Assembly (NCBI GenBank): GCA_024637145.1
Contig: JAGXFQ010000005.1
Span: 1-64,000, forward strand
Length of the DNA stretch: 64,000 bases
Reading direction: 5' to 3'
Origin: Desulfobulbaceae bacterium
GTDB lineage: Bacteria > Desulfobacterota > Desulfobulbia > Desulfobulbales > SURF-16
Made by a program: the position numbers and the translations under genes
Notes under the pieces: generated by a model
Told to the model about the DNA's origin: nothing
Database searches by the model: none
Seen by the model: the letters and a program-made list of their open reading frames with translations, nothing else
Part shown: one piece after another, positions 38,001 to 46,558 of the stretch
Layout: every line of letters begins with the position of its first letter
Numbering within the stretch: position 1 is the stretch's first letter

Positions 38001-38194
38001 GTCTGGGACCCATTATTCTGGAGACCAGCACCCAGGCCCAGTTTTTGATTCCCATGGCCATCAGTCTGGCCTTTGGTATCCTTTTTGGCACGGTAATCGC
38101 CCTGGTCATTGTGCCGGCCCTTTTTCTGATTTTTGAGGATATTCGGAAGTTTTTCAGTCTGGAAGAGGCGGCAACAGAAGAGGAGCAGGCCTGA
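35069..38194 (+). CDS. RND-family inner-membrane efflux transporter
   Basis: 1041 residues, the AcrB/MexB size. Twelve transmembrane helices in the usual 1+5 / 1+5 pattern with two large periplasmic loops. The TM4 proton-relay pair DD is present (IVVDDAIVV), but the TM10 Lys of AcrB is Asn-like here (VVNDSLLLID), as in a distinct subgroup of RND pumps. Exports drugs or lipophilic compounds with the adaptor and outer-membrane partners; the substrate cannot be read from sequence. Last gene of the TetR-controlled operon. Confidence 0.93.
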   Translation: MNAAIRWMAGNHVAANLLMLFFMVGGLVVSLQIKQEVFPDIALDYIEVVVVYPGAGPEEVEEGIILKIEENLTGIDGIKEVRSTASEGFGRVVAEIYPGEDQDKILQDIKSEVDRISTFPADAERPVVAKLLRKREVLTLAVYGDLPARGLREMADTIRDDLLALPNITQAELSGVRPYEISIEISEQTLRRYNLTLEQVARRIMQASQDLPGGTIKTGSGEVLIRTKERRYLGSEYGAIAIVHQEQGSEVLLSDIATIRDDFAETDETAFFDGKPAAMIEIFRIGDQSPKDISRTVYQYVTEKSESLPASIQLAVWKDRSEALVSRIDLLVSNGFMGLILVLLVLGLFLEVRLALWVMLGIPISFFGAFLFMPSMDASINMISLFAFIMALGIVVDDAIVVGENTYTHRAKGLPFGEAAVRGATQVATPVVFAILTSVAAFMPLFYVSGMMGKFINTIPKVVILILLVSLVECLFVLPSHLSRPQKNNGEVWFVLRKPDRLRQKFGHWLQGFIAGPYQRFLTRCLKHRYLTLSVALATLIITVGMVGGGIVKFRFMPKVESDTVQVSLEMPPGTAVGKTRQVQQFIEREAEKTIAHFDATLPEGEETILRHLYSTVGSGGSHLARLSLNLTPSEFRSVGSNDVANYWREQVGEIAGVDALTFENNLVHMGANIDIRLGHDDFQVLDAAAEQVRAVLEEYPGVGDITNSLSRGKKEMKITLKPAARTLGVTEEDLGRQLRAAFYGAEALRLQRGRDEVKVMVRYPEEERRHLWNLENLRIRTPEGREVPLYQAAQVVESKGFSQINRSDRKRVINLTGSVANKVANAEDIIADLQQGILTKVQADYSGLTIDLEGESKERQESLSSMKRGFAISLMVIYALLAIPLRSYVQPLLIMVSIPFGVVGAVWGHFILGYDIAIMSMFGIVALAGVVVNDSLLLIDYINQLRGRGIALRDAISTAAQRRFRPILLTSLTTFFGLGPIILETSTQAQFLIPMAISLAFGILFGTVIALVIVPALFLIFEDIRKFFSLEEAATEEEQA

Positions 38195-38269
38195 GCAGGG
38201 CGGCTCCCGCTCTTTTCACCCCCAAGAGGCAGGTTGCTGATTTGGGCACGGCCCGTGGTTTTCGGGCCA

Positions 38270-39994
38270 TCAGGGTTCTTCTTCCTTTTGCCTGGCCTTT
38301 TCCTCATCCAGAAAGGTCTTTATTTCCAGGGTGTGGTCAAAATCGTGGATCTGTTCTTGGCTGAGCAGCAGATCCTTGAGGGCGAAGATCTGCAGCCGGC
38401 AGGCCTGGTTGAAAAGCCGGTTGACCATGAGCAGGGAGGCGATGTCGATCTCCCTGATGGCCCCGGAGGCCGCGGTCTGCAGGGTTTCTTTGATAAAACG
38501 TTTGTCGGCCTGTTCCAGGTGCATAATGGAACGGAGCAGCGCCCGGTACTGTTCCTGCGGGTTGGTAAGCTCCAGGAAGCGGTTGATGTCATGATAGAGT
38601 TCCATGAGCCGGCGCCTGAATAATGTGTACTGGCTATTGAGAAAATCATTGTCGGCCGCCTCAAATTCTTCGAGATTATGCTGGACGCCCTTGATATTTT
38701 TGATGGAATTCATGATGTTGCGGGAGGCGAAAATAATGCGCTCCAGTTCCTTGGCCTCGATTTCCTCCAGCTTTTCATTGAGGAGCTTGGCGTAGAATTC
38801 AAAAATTTCGCCGTGCAGCAGCTTGACTTTGTCGTATCGCTCTTCAAGGCGACAGGGTCGGCCCGCCCTTTTTTCAAAGGGCAGGGCATGGTCAAAAACC
38901 AGCTTTTCATCAATCTGGAAGGCGCGGAGGTTGTAGAGCTGACATTCTGCCAAGAGATGGAGGATCTCCTTGCGCAGCGAGGTGGTGGCGGCATCCGCAA
39001 CCGCGGTTGAGGTATTGTTGAGGAATTCAGTGAGGATTTCTTTGTGATCCGGAAAGCTTTTGAGCAGCAGACGGGCCAGCCTGCTGATAAAAGGGAAGAA
39101 GAGCAGGACACCCAGAACATTAAAAAAGGTGTGGAAAAGGGCCAGGGCCATGACGCTGTTGCGGGTGGTGTCGACGAAAGAGTTAACCAGCCAGAAGAGG
39201 GGGTGGATGGCCATAAAGGCGATGACGCCGGTGACCAGATTAAAGACCAGGTGGCTGAGGCCCCCCCTTTTTTTGGACGGCGTGCCGCCGATGGAGCCCA
39301 GCAAAACCGTGATGGTGGAGCCGATATTGGCGCCGATCACCATGGCCATGGCCATGGTGAAGCTGATAAGGCCGCTGTTTAAGGCGGTGAGAACCAGGGC
39401 GATGCTGGCTGAGCTTGACTGCATGAGGGCGGTGATCATAATGCCGAACAGGGCATAGAACCAGAGGCCGAATTGGGCGATGTGCTGGAGGTCAAGATGC
39501 TGGGCATAGCTTTCCACGCTGCTCTTCATGTAATCGAGGCCGAGGAAGAGGAAGCCGAAACCCAGGAGGAGACGGCTGGGTTGGAAGAATCTGGATAAGG
39601 TGCTAAAGACGACGAAGGCCAGGCCCCCCACGGCAATAAGGGGCAGGGCAAAACTGGCTATTTTGATCTTGAAACCGAAAATGGCCAGGATCCAGGCGGT
39701 AAAGCTGGTACCGATGTTTGAACCCAGCATCACCCCGATACCGTTTTCCATGGTCATTACCCCGGCCCCCACAAAGGCCAGGACCATCAGGGTGACGGCG
39801 GCGCTGCTCTGGAGAACCGCGGTGACCAGGGCCCCGCTGGCCACAGAGCGCAGAGGCCCGGTGGTGTATTGCCTGATCATTTTGCGAAAGGCCTTGCCGG
39901 ACATGGCCTTGATGGAATCCTCCATGAGGTACATGCCGTAGAGAAAAATAGCCAGGCCGGCCAGAAGTTTCCAGAGATCCAAGGTGTCGTTCAT
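38270..39994 (-). CDS. Na+/Pi cotransporter family protein (NptA-like) with PhoU-like tail
   Basis: 574 residues. Two inverted membrane repeats carry the family QSS motifs LQSSAA (61-66) and MQSSSA (191-196); eight to nine helices in total up to about 345. The C-terminal about 210 residues are helical and PhoU-like (ELERIIFASRNIMNSIKNIKG). Imports phosphate with Na+, or controls other anion traffic. Start ATG 39994 begins the conserved N-terminus; 46 upstream codons of open frame are rejected. Monocistronic and convergent with the efflux operon. Confidence 0.9.
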   Translation of the reverse strand: MNDTLDLWKLLAGLAIFLYGMYLMEDSIKAMSGKAFRKMIRQYTTGPLRSVASGALVTAVLQSSAAVTLMVLAFVGAGVMTMENGIGVMLGSNIGTSFTAWILAIFGFKIKIASFALPLIAVGGLAFVVFSTLSRFFQPSRLLLGFGFLFLGLDYMKSSVESYAQHLDLQHIAQFGLWFYALFGIMITALMQSSSASIALVLTALNSGLISFTMAMAMVIGANIGSTITVLLGSIGGTPSKKRGGLSHLVFNLVTGVIAFMAIHPLFWLVNSFVDTTRNSVMALALFHTFFNVLGVLLFFPFISRLARLLLKSFPDHKEILTEFLNNTSTAVADAATTSLRKEILHLLAECQLYNLRAFQIDEKLVFDHALPFEKRAGRPCRLEERYDKVKLLHGEIFEFYAKLLNEKLEEIEAKELERIIFASRNIMNSIKNIKGVQHNLEEFEAADNDFLNSQYTLFRRRLMELYHDINRFLELTNPQEQYRALLRSIMHLEQADKRFIKETLQTAASGAIREIDIASLLMVNRLFNQACRLQIFALKDLLLSQEQIHDFDHTLEIKTFLDEEKARQKEEEP

Positions 39995-40163
39995 AAAGAG
40001 TTCTTTTTTTGAGAGAAGAAGCGGGTCTGTTTTTGGGTGGCGGCGTTTTTTAGAAGGTGTCTGCGCCTTGGTTAGGACGGATTTCGGGCAGGGATGCACC
40101 ATTTTCTGGACCAGGCTGCCCTCCTTTCCCACCTACTATAATCCATCACTGGAGGAGAAATCC

Positions 40164-40739
40164 ATGGCTTTAGGCGGCAAGCTTATGGTGCGAATCACCA
40201 TCCTGCTTTTTTATGGGGCCCTGTTGGTGGGGATCTATGGCGGCCTGCACTTCTTTATGGCGACGCCGGTCTCCATCCAGGACAGCCGGGAATATGGTGA
40301 TGGTGAGGGGCCTGATTATTTCCCGGTCCTGGTGGTGGATGGCGAGGGCGACAGCGTGACCCTTGTCCTGCGCAGCCTGGCCCGGCGGGAGTATGCCGGT
40401 GAGACAGAGGCCGAAGAACGCTCTTGGTCTCTGTACCGGCTGCCCGGGGAGGGGAGCCTGCATCATGTTGATCGGGTGCGCTTTAAGGTGGAGAGCCTCT
40501 CTGGAAAACGGCAGCAGATAGAGATCGCCATTGAGGAGGCCAACGGCCAGCGGACATCCCTCTACACCTACCAGGTGGAGGGGCAAAAGGTCTCTCCCCG
40601 TTCGTATCGGCTCCTTGCCTCTTTTGGCGATAATTTCAGCCCGCTGCCTTTTACTCTGCTTATAACCGTTTTGCTCATTTTCCTGACGGAGAAATTTCTG
40701 GTCCGGCGGCGGCCATCTTCTTCCGGAAAACAGCAATGA
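40164..40739 (+). CDS. Hypothetical two-transmembrane protein
   Basis: 191 residues. One N-terminal transmembrane helix (about 8-30), a soluble beta-rich domain (about 40-155) and a C-terminal transmembrane helix (about 160-178), then a basic tail. No family recognised. GGAGGAG immediately upstream supports ATG 40164. Convergent with umuC. Confidence 0.75.
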   Translation: MALGGKLMVRITILLFYGALLVGIYGGLHFFMATPVSIQDSREYGDGEGPDYFPVLVVDGEGDSVTLVLRSLARREYAGETEAEERSWSLYRLPGEGSLHHVDRVRFKVESLSGKRQQIEIAIEEANGQRTSLYTYQVEGQKVSPRSYRLLASFGDNFSPLPFTLLITVLLIFLTEKFLVRRRPSSSGKQQ

Positions 40740-40781
40740 GCCAGACAGCCGCGCCCTTGGCCGGCAGCCCTTGAGGCGCGG

Positions 40782-42053
40782 TTAGCGGCAATGGACCAGG
40801 GGCAGTTCCTGCCAGCTGGTGGTGTAGGCCGGCGACTTGAAATCCTGGCGCATGGCCCACGGTTTGCTGAGGCCTTCGGCGCCATAGTGCAGGGTGTTGC
40901 GGCCCCACCTTTTATTGACGGTGTCCAGGGCGGTCATCAGCGGTCTTGATTCCAGGAGTGGTGGGCTGAAGAGATGGGCCTGGCCGCAGCCGGTGGGGCT
41001 CAAGTCGGTGAGCATCACCCCGGCCTTCTGGTAGCCCAGGCCCTGCCGGTAAATGGTGCCCAGGCCGGCCAGGGCCAGGCGGATCAGGGTGGGGGTGTGC
41101 GCCGTGGGCCTGGCCAGGGTGTGCATGCTGCTCTTGGCGTAGGGGGGCAGCCGCTGGTCAAAACGGCTGGTGGCGATAAAGACCTGCAGGGCGCCGGCGC
41201 TGAGATTCTGGCTGCGTAATTTGACGGCTGCCATGGCCACGTAGGTGGCCACCGCCTCTTTGAGGTCAGCCAGCTCCTGGACCGGTTTTTTAAAGGAGCG
41301 CGAACTCAAGATGGATTGGCGATTGCCGGGAGCCTGGTCAAGGGCGATGCAGGAGATGCCGTTTAACTCCATCACCGTCCTGGCCCCGGTAACCGTGAGC
41401 TGGCTGCGGATCCATTCCGGCTCCGCCTCCTTAAGGTGCCAGGCACTTTTGATGCCATGGCGGGCCAGCTTCTCGCTGGAACGGCGGCCGATGCCCCACA
41501 CATCCCCCACCTCTACCTGGCCAAGCAGGTGGTCGCCAGCCGCTCCGGCAGGGAAGGCAAAGACCCCCTGGTGACCAGGTTCCTTCTTGGCCCTGCGGCT
41601 GGCGATCTTGGCCAGGGTCTTGGTGGAGCCTATGCCGATGGAGACCGTAATGCCCACATCCTGGAACACCCTCGCGCGGATCAAGGCTGCCTGGCCGGCA
41701 AGATCAAAGGGGGTGTCTGTGGGCAGGGAGATAAAGGCCTCGTCAATGGAGTAGATCTCCACCTGCGCCTCCATTTCCTGGAGGATGGTCATCACCCGGT
41801 GGGAGAGATCGCCGTACAGGGCGTAGTTTGACGAAAACACCCGGACCTGATGGCGCCGGATCAGCTCCCTGGTCTTGAAATAGGGGGCGGCCATGTCAAT
41901 GCCCAGGGCCTTGGCCTCGTTGGAGCGGGCGATGATACAGCCGTCATTGTTGGAGAGCACCACTACCGGTTTGTAGCGGAGCTCGGGCCGGAACAGCCGT
42001 TCACAGGAGACGTAAAAATTATTGCAGTCCACAAGGGCAAAGAGTTTTTTCAT
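40782..42053 (-). CDS. umuC: DNA polymerase V catalytic subunit UmuC
   Basis: 423 residues, Y-family translesion polymerase. Catalytic motifs: LVDCNNFYVSCE (about 7-18, the first Asp), YSIDEAFI (the SIDE motif), then GIGSTKTLAK. A C-terminal UmuC-specific domain follows (SSRSFKKPV, the YxKAGVML region). Copies lesions during SOS with UmuD'. ATG 42053 matches the family start; the SD is weak. 144 bp downstream of umuD. Confidence 0.93.
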   Translation of the reverse strand: MKKLFALVDCNNFYVSCERLFRPELRYKPVVVLSNNDGCIIARSNEAKALGIDMAAPYFKTRELIRRHQVRVFSSNYALYGDLSHRVMTILQEMEAQVEIYSIDEAFISLPTDTPFDLAGQAALIRARVFQDVGITVSIGIGSTKTLAKIASRRAKKEPGHQGVFAFPAGAAGDHLLGQVEVGDVWGIGRRSSEKLARHGIKSAWHLKEAEPEWIRSQLTVTGARTVMELNGISCIALDQAPGNRQSILSSRSFKKPVQELADLKEAVATYVAMAAVKLRSQNLSAGALQVFIATSRFDQRLPPYAKSSMHTLARPTAHTPTLIRLALAGLGTIYRQGLGYQKAGVMLTDLSPTGCGQAHLFSPPLLESRPLMTALDTVNKRWGRNTLHYGAEGLSKPWAMRQDFKSPAYTTSWQELPLVHCR

Positions 42054-42197
42054 GGGGTAAGCGCGTTGCCGGCCCCAAGAGGGGCGTCCTGTTCCTGGCG
42101 GCCACAAGATGCCTGGGTCTGGGGCCACCCTGCATCTGTAACCTTCAGCTGGGCTGGCCGCAATTTGCGGCGGCATTCGGCCAGGGGAGGGGTGAGG

Positions 42198-42635
42198 TTA
42201 AAATTGATGGATAACCGCGGTGACCACCCCCCAGACCTGAAAGTCTGACTCTTGAGTGATTTCCAGGGCAGGATAGGCGGGATTTTCCGCCATCAGCCTG
42301 CAGGTGGCGGCGGTCTGTAGCAGCCGTTTGACGGTGAGTTCGCCGTTAATAACGGCAATAACGATCTTGCCGCTTGTGGCCGTCAGGGAGCGGTCGACAA
42401 GGAGGATGTCCCCATGGGTGATGCCGGCGCCTGTCATGGAATCCCCGGCCGCCCGCACAAAAAAAGTGGCGGACGGATGGGCGATGAGCAGCTCATTGAG
42501 ATCCAGGCATTGGTCGATGTAGTCATCAGCCGGGGAGGGGAAACCCGCCGCCACAGGGCAGGAGAAAAGGGGGCGCTCCACCCGGCTCTTTTGGTTCAGG
42601 CCAATGATGGCTGCTATGGAGGAATCGCTTTTCAT
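42198..42635 (-). CDS. umuD: SOS mutagenesis protein UmuD
   Basis: 145 residues, S24 LexA-like peptidase. Catalytic Ser66 (GDSM) and Lys103 (ELTVKRL) are present; the self-cleavage site reads A30-G31 (AAGFPSP) instead of the E. coli Cys-Gly. RecA-stimulated cleavage would give UmuD' for Pol V. ATG 42635 gives the normal family length. A LexA box could not be found in the 220 bp upstream. Confidence 0.92.
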   Translation of the reverse strand: MKSDSSIAAIIGLNQKSRVERPLFSCPVAAGFPSPADDYIDQCLDLNELLIAHPSATFFVRAAGDSMTGAGITHGDILLVDRSLTATSGKIVIAVINGELTVKRLLQTAATCRLMAENPAYPALEITQESDFQVWGVVTAVIHQF

Positions 42636-42896
42636 AGGCAATAAGGGGTAAGGGCACGCGGGATTTTTCTCCACCAGGGGGGATCAGGTCAGCCCTTTCT
42701 CTTCTCCCACAGAGCCGGGAAGAAGTCAATGGTCCTGTGCTGATGGGCAGAAGTGTAAAGGCTGCAGGGAAGGAGCGGACCTTGCCGGGGTAAAGGCGAA
42801 AAAGGGAGTGGGCCATCCTGTTTTGCCTGCCGTTCGTGGCGGTTTTTTGGGCAGGTCAGCCTGCTGTTTGTTTTATCTTGAAAAAGGGGGGGAGAG

Positions 42897-43745
42897 ATGA
42901 CAGATGTGTTCACACTGGGTGATTTCAGGGTGCATTGGCTGGAGGGCGGCAGGTTTGAAATTGATGGCGGCTCCATGTTCGGGGTGGTACCCAAGGTGCT
43001 GTGGTCAAAAAAATGCGCCTCTACGGCTGATAATTATGTGGGCCTGGCGGATTCGGCCATCCTGGTGCAAACCCCGGAGGGCAATATCCTCATTGATACC
43101 GGGCTCGGCAATAAATTGAGCGCTAAGCAGAAAAATATCTTCCGGCTCAAGGCAGAGTGGCAGATTCCCGCCGAGCTTGCCCGCCTGGGCCTGAGCCGCG
43201 CGGATATCCACCATGTCATCCTCACCCACGCTGATTTTGACCATGCTGCCGGACTCACCATGCATAATCAGCAGGGCGGCGTGGAGCTTACTTTCCCGGC
43301 CGCCATCCATCATCTGCAGGCCAAGGAGTGGTGGGATGTCTGTCATCCCAACCGGCGCTCGGCCAGCAGCTACTGGCCCGAGAATTTCCAGGGTCTGGAA
43401 GAGGGCGGCAATCTCCACCTTATTGATGGCCAGGCCGAGATCGTCGCCGGCGTGCGCTGCGCACTCACCGGCGGCCACACCCGGGGCCATCAGGTGGTTT
43501 GGCTCCACTCAGGGGGCGAGAGCGCCCTCCATGGCGGCGATCTCCTGCCCAACACCGCCTATGCCAATCCCTTGTGGATCACGGCCTATGATAATTTTCC
43601 CCTGGATTCGGTGGCTGCCAAGGAAAAGCTCCTGGCCCGGGCCGCGGCCCGGGACGCCTGGTTTTTTTTCTACCACGACCCGGCTGTCCTGGCCTGCAAA
43701 TTCAATGAGGCGGGCGAGGTATGTCAGGGCTTTCCCGCTCCTTGA
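42897..43745 (+). CDS. Metallo-beta-lactamase-fold hydrolase
   Basis: 282 residues, soluble. Zinc motif HADFDHAAG (about 107-115), an upstream Asp in LIDTGLG, later His in GGHTRGH (about 196-202) and Asp in HGGDLL (about 219). The ligand set is complete for a dinuclear site. Subfamily resembles quorum-quenching or general hydrolase MBLs; the substrate is unknown. SD GGGGGGAGAG precedes the ATG. Convergent with the next gene. Confidence 0.9.
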   Translation: MTDVFTLGDFRVHWLEGGRFEIDGGSMFGVVPKVLWSKKCASTADNYVGLADSAILVQTPEGNILIDTGLGNKLSAKQKNIFRLKAEWQIPAELARLGLSRADIHHVILTHADFDHAAGLTMHNQQGGVELTFPAAIHHLQAKEWWDVCHPNRRSASSYWPENFQGLEEGGNLHLIDGQAEIVAGVRCALTGGHTRGHQVVWLHSGGESALHGGDLLPNTAYANPLWITAYDNFPLDSVAAKEKLLARAAARDAWFFFYHDPAVLACKFNEAGEVCQGFPAP

Positions 43746-43790
43746 GAAGAGGCCGGGGAATTTTGGGGAGGGTGTTGCCGGCTGGGCGCT

Positions 43791-45572
43791 TTACTGGCCG
43801 GTGATGAGGGTGGGCGGCAGATGTTGCGTCTGGATCATGCCGCTGATGCAGAGGATGGAGGCGTATTCGATGATATTTTGGAGCTCGCGGATATTGCCTG
43901 GAAAATCATAAGAGAGGAGGATCTGTAAGGCCTCCTCAGAGATTCCCCAGACATCCCGTTTTTTCTGGCGGTTACATTGTTCAAGGAAATGTTCGATGAG
44001 GAGATGGATGTCATCAGCCCTTTTGCGCAGGGGCGGCATCTCGAACTTGGCCACGTTGAGCCGATAAAATGCTTTGTCCTCGCAGCCTGTTGCCGAGGTG
44101 GCAATAATGAGGACATTGGTTTCGGCGGGATCACGGGCCATGAGCTGCAGTAATTTGACCTGAACGGGCAGGGTGGGTTTGCCGATATGGGCAAGCAGGA
44201 GAATGCCGCCCCGGGCGGCATGGAACAACTCACCCCCTTGAGGAACGGCACCGTTTATCTGCGGAGAGGGCCCGAAGAGTTGCTCTTTGAGGAGTGGATC
44301 GGCGAGTTCTCCGCATTTGACCGCGACAAAAGCCCCCTCCCTGCGGTTGCTCAGCGTATGGATCGCTCTGCTGATCAGCTTTTTTCCGGTACCTGATTCC
44401 CCAACAATAAGGATATTTTGCTCTTTTTGGGCAAGGGCCGGCAGAATATCAAAGAGCTTGTTCATGGCCGGGCTCTTGGTGATGATGTCACCGATTCGTC
44501 TCTGTTGGTATTGATGGGTTGGCAGGGCCGTTGCCGGCCGGAGGTCCCTGAATGTTTCCACGCCGCCGATCAGGTTGCCGCCACTGTCATACATGGGAGC
44601 GGCACAGATGCTGATGGGAATCTGCACGCCGTCGATATTTTTGATATGGATGCAGCGATTTTTGTCGGCCTTGCCGCTCTTGATGGTGGCGGCTATGGCG
44701 CAGGATTTGCCGCAGATACTGGCCTGAAAAATCTCATGGCACGGTTTGCCCATCACCTCAGCACCGGTTCGCCCCGTAATCTGCTCGGCGGCCCGGTTAA
44801 AGGAGGTCAGCCGCCACTCGGTGTCAACGGTGAAGACGCCGTCGCTGATATTGTCGAGGATAACGGCGCGATCAAGGAGCGACTGCACGCTGCGAAAGAC
44901 CTGAACGCCGCCCACCACATTGTTGTCGGCATCAAAGAGGGGGGTGGCGCTTATGGTGGCGCCAATGCGCTTACCATTGGCATGGGTGATAAAAAGAGTG
45001 CGGTTTTCAACGGCCCTCTGGGTGCGGACACTTTCCGCCAGAATGCAGGCGGTGGCGCAGCAGTTGGATTTGAAGACGTGGCTGCAGGCCTTGCCCAGGG
45101 CGTCCTGTTCCGACCAGCCGGTGAGCAGCTCGGCCGCCTTGTTAAAAGAAGTAATTTTCTTGTTCTGGTCCACCGTGAAAATGCCGTCAACAATACTGTC
45201 CAGGATGAATTTGGGACGGGTTTTTTCGCCTTGATAGGCCGAATATCTCTGGGTCAGAACCTGCAAGGGGATGGGCCAATCCACCTGGTGTCTAAAGCGG
45301 ATGCCGCAGCGGGTTTTGGGATTGTTTTGTGTCGGGGGCTTGATCCAGCAAACCTCGCCATGGCCATAATGGGCATCGAGACCGTACTCTTCCGGCCATA
45401 TTTCAACATCCATATTGAGGGAAACGGCTGCATCCGTTTCTATCTGGATGCCGGCGGCATGGATGTCCGTGGTTATGGCCGGAAAGGTGAGGTTGCTCTG
45501 CTGCTCACGGAGTCGTAAGCTGAGCTTGAAAGGCATTCTGCTGAAATGACGACGCTCATCTTTTGTTTTCAT
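43791..45572 (-). CDS. PilZ-PAS-PAS protein with a degenerate sigma-54-activator ATPase domain
   Basis: 593 residues. N-terminal PilZ-like domain (about 5-105): R-R-H-F-S-R keeps the arginines, but the D-x-S-x-x-G motif reads DIHAAG. Two PAS domains (about 118-225, 236-340) each carry paired cysteines (CCATAC; CGKSC). The AAA+ region (about 360-590) has Walker A GESGTGKK, but the GAFTGA loop is replaced (FGPSPQINGA) and Walker B reads GGILLLAHIG, so the catalytic Asp-Glu is lost. The protein ends at LPPTLITGQ with no helix-turn-helix. It cannot work as a normal sigma-54 activator; a c-di-GMP/redox-sensing scaffold is a guess. Confidence 0.85.
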   Translation of the reverse strand: MKTKDERRHFSRMPFKLSLRLREQQSNLTFPAITTDIHAAGIQIETDAAVSLNMDVEIWPEEYGLDAHYGHGEVCWIKPPTQNNPKTRCGIRFRHQVDWPIPLQVLTQRYSAYQGEKTRPKFILDSIVDGIFTVDQNKKITSFNKAAELLTGWSEQDALGKACSHVFKSNCCATACILAESVRTQRAVENRTLFITHANGKRIGATISATPLFDADNNVVGGVQVFRSVQSLLDRAVILDNISDGVFTVDTEWRLTSFNRAAEQITGRTGAEVMGKPCHEIFQASICGKSCAIAATIKSGKADKNRCIHIKNIDGVQIPISICAAPMYDSGGNLIGGVETFRDLRPATALPTHQYQQRRIGDIITKSPAMNKLFDILPALAQKEQNILIVGESGTGKKLISRAIHTLSNRREGAFVAVKCGELADPLLKEQLFGPSPQINGAVPQGGELFHAARGGILLLAHIGKPTLPVQVKLLQLMARDPAETNVLIIATSATGCEDKAFYRLNVAKFEMPPLRKRADDIHLLIEHFLEQCNRQKKRDVWGISEEALQILLSYDFPGNIRELQNIIEYASILCISGMIQTQHLPPTLITGQ

Positions 45573-46124
45573 AAATGCCCGGGGAAAAAGGGGGTCAGGT
45601 ATGGCAGGACAGGTCTCGGTGGAGAGTTGACTAAAAAACAGGCTCTGTTATTGGTCAAATAACCAGGGGGGAGTGGTTGATCCCCAAGCCGGCTTTTTGT
45701 CTCGCCTTTGAGATGGCCCGTTGCCGGGGATAACAATTGATTAGCGCATAATAATTTTGCAAAAACCACAATAAGAGTGTGCTGGGCCTGCTTCTCCAAT
45801 CTTTGGTAAGCAAAATAAGGGCCAATAAGGGTTGGTGTTCTAATATGTTGCAATTGCGGGATATTTTTTTTGGCAGGGGGCCGCGGCAGCCGAAATCGGC
45901 CATTTTCTGGGGAAGGGGTGGTCAAGAGCTGGGGTGGTTGGCCTTGGTGGCGGGGCGTTCTGGCCAGGATTCCTTTCTATGCGCAAAAAACCCAACAAGG
46001 AAGAAGTGCCAAAAATAGCCTTGTTTTGCCCGTTGTCTGTGTGATAAATTTATAAAAACATCACCTTGATGGATCTCCCCTTGCCATCATCATATCAACA
46101 TCTTTAACCGTAAGGAGATGCACA
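45573..46124. other. Intergenic region with no supported gene
   Basis: About 550 bp between divergent genes. AT-rich patches at about 45745-45780 and 46040-46060 may hold promoters. The open frames do not look coding. Confidence 0.5.
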
Positions 46125-46349
46125 ATGACTATGAAACGCTTTGGAACGGCGGCACTGTTACTCAGTGCCATGGCACTCGCTGCAACCGGCTGTATGGATA
46201 AAGGCACCAGCAGTAACGAAAAAGGAGCCAGGATGTCGAGTGAAGAACATAAAGAAAAATATCCCGAGGGTCATGATCGCAGCGTAGGCAAGAACTGCTA
46301 TTATGATAGTAAAACAGATTCTTTTTTCTGCACCTTTGATGAGAAATAA
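46125..46349 (+). CDS. Small putative lipoprotein
   Basis: 74 residues. Signal with lipobox AATGC (C23) and a short polar mature part of about 50 residues with two more Cys near the C-terminus (NCYYDSK and FFCTF) that could form a disulfide. No family recognised. AAGGAG lies seven bases before the ATG; a second Met two codons on is an alternative. Followed by a very strong hairpin, so it is a single-gene unit. Confidence 0.75.
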   Translation: MTMKRFGTAALLLSAMALAATGCMDKGTSSNEKGARMSSEEHKEKYPEGHDRSVGKNCYYDSKTDSFFCTFDEK

Positions 46350-46421
46350 GTCGTGCTCTGACGTATTTTTACAAAAAAAATGGCCAGAAGCGCTTTGTTT
46401 TATAATGCTCTTGCCGCGCCT

Positions 46422-46463
46422 GGCAATACCCCACAGAGGCAAAGGCCTCTGTGGGGTATTGCC
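46422..46463 (+). terminator. Strong hairpin terminator
   Basis: Perfect 19-bp inverted repeat (GGCAATACCCCACAGAGGC and its complement) with a 4-nt AAAG loop, followed by ATTTTA. Lies 70 bp after the small lipoprotein gene. Confidence 0.75.
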
Positions 46464-46558
46464 ATTTTAGGACCAGGTTGGCGGCGGGCCAAAAAAGAGG
46501 CAGGGCGCGGCCATTTCTGCAGAAGAGCATGGGTGGTAAGGGCCAAAGAGAATGAGGG

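Noticed and set aside
42675-42896. LexA/SOS box ahead of umuD
   Set aside because: No sequence close to the E. coli or delta-proteobacterial consensus was found by eye.
45569-45925. 118-codon minus-strand frame
   Set aside because: No SD or motif, lies in a divergent promoter region.
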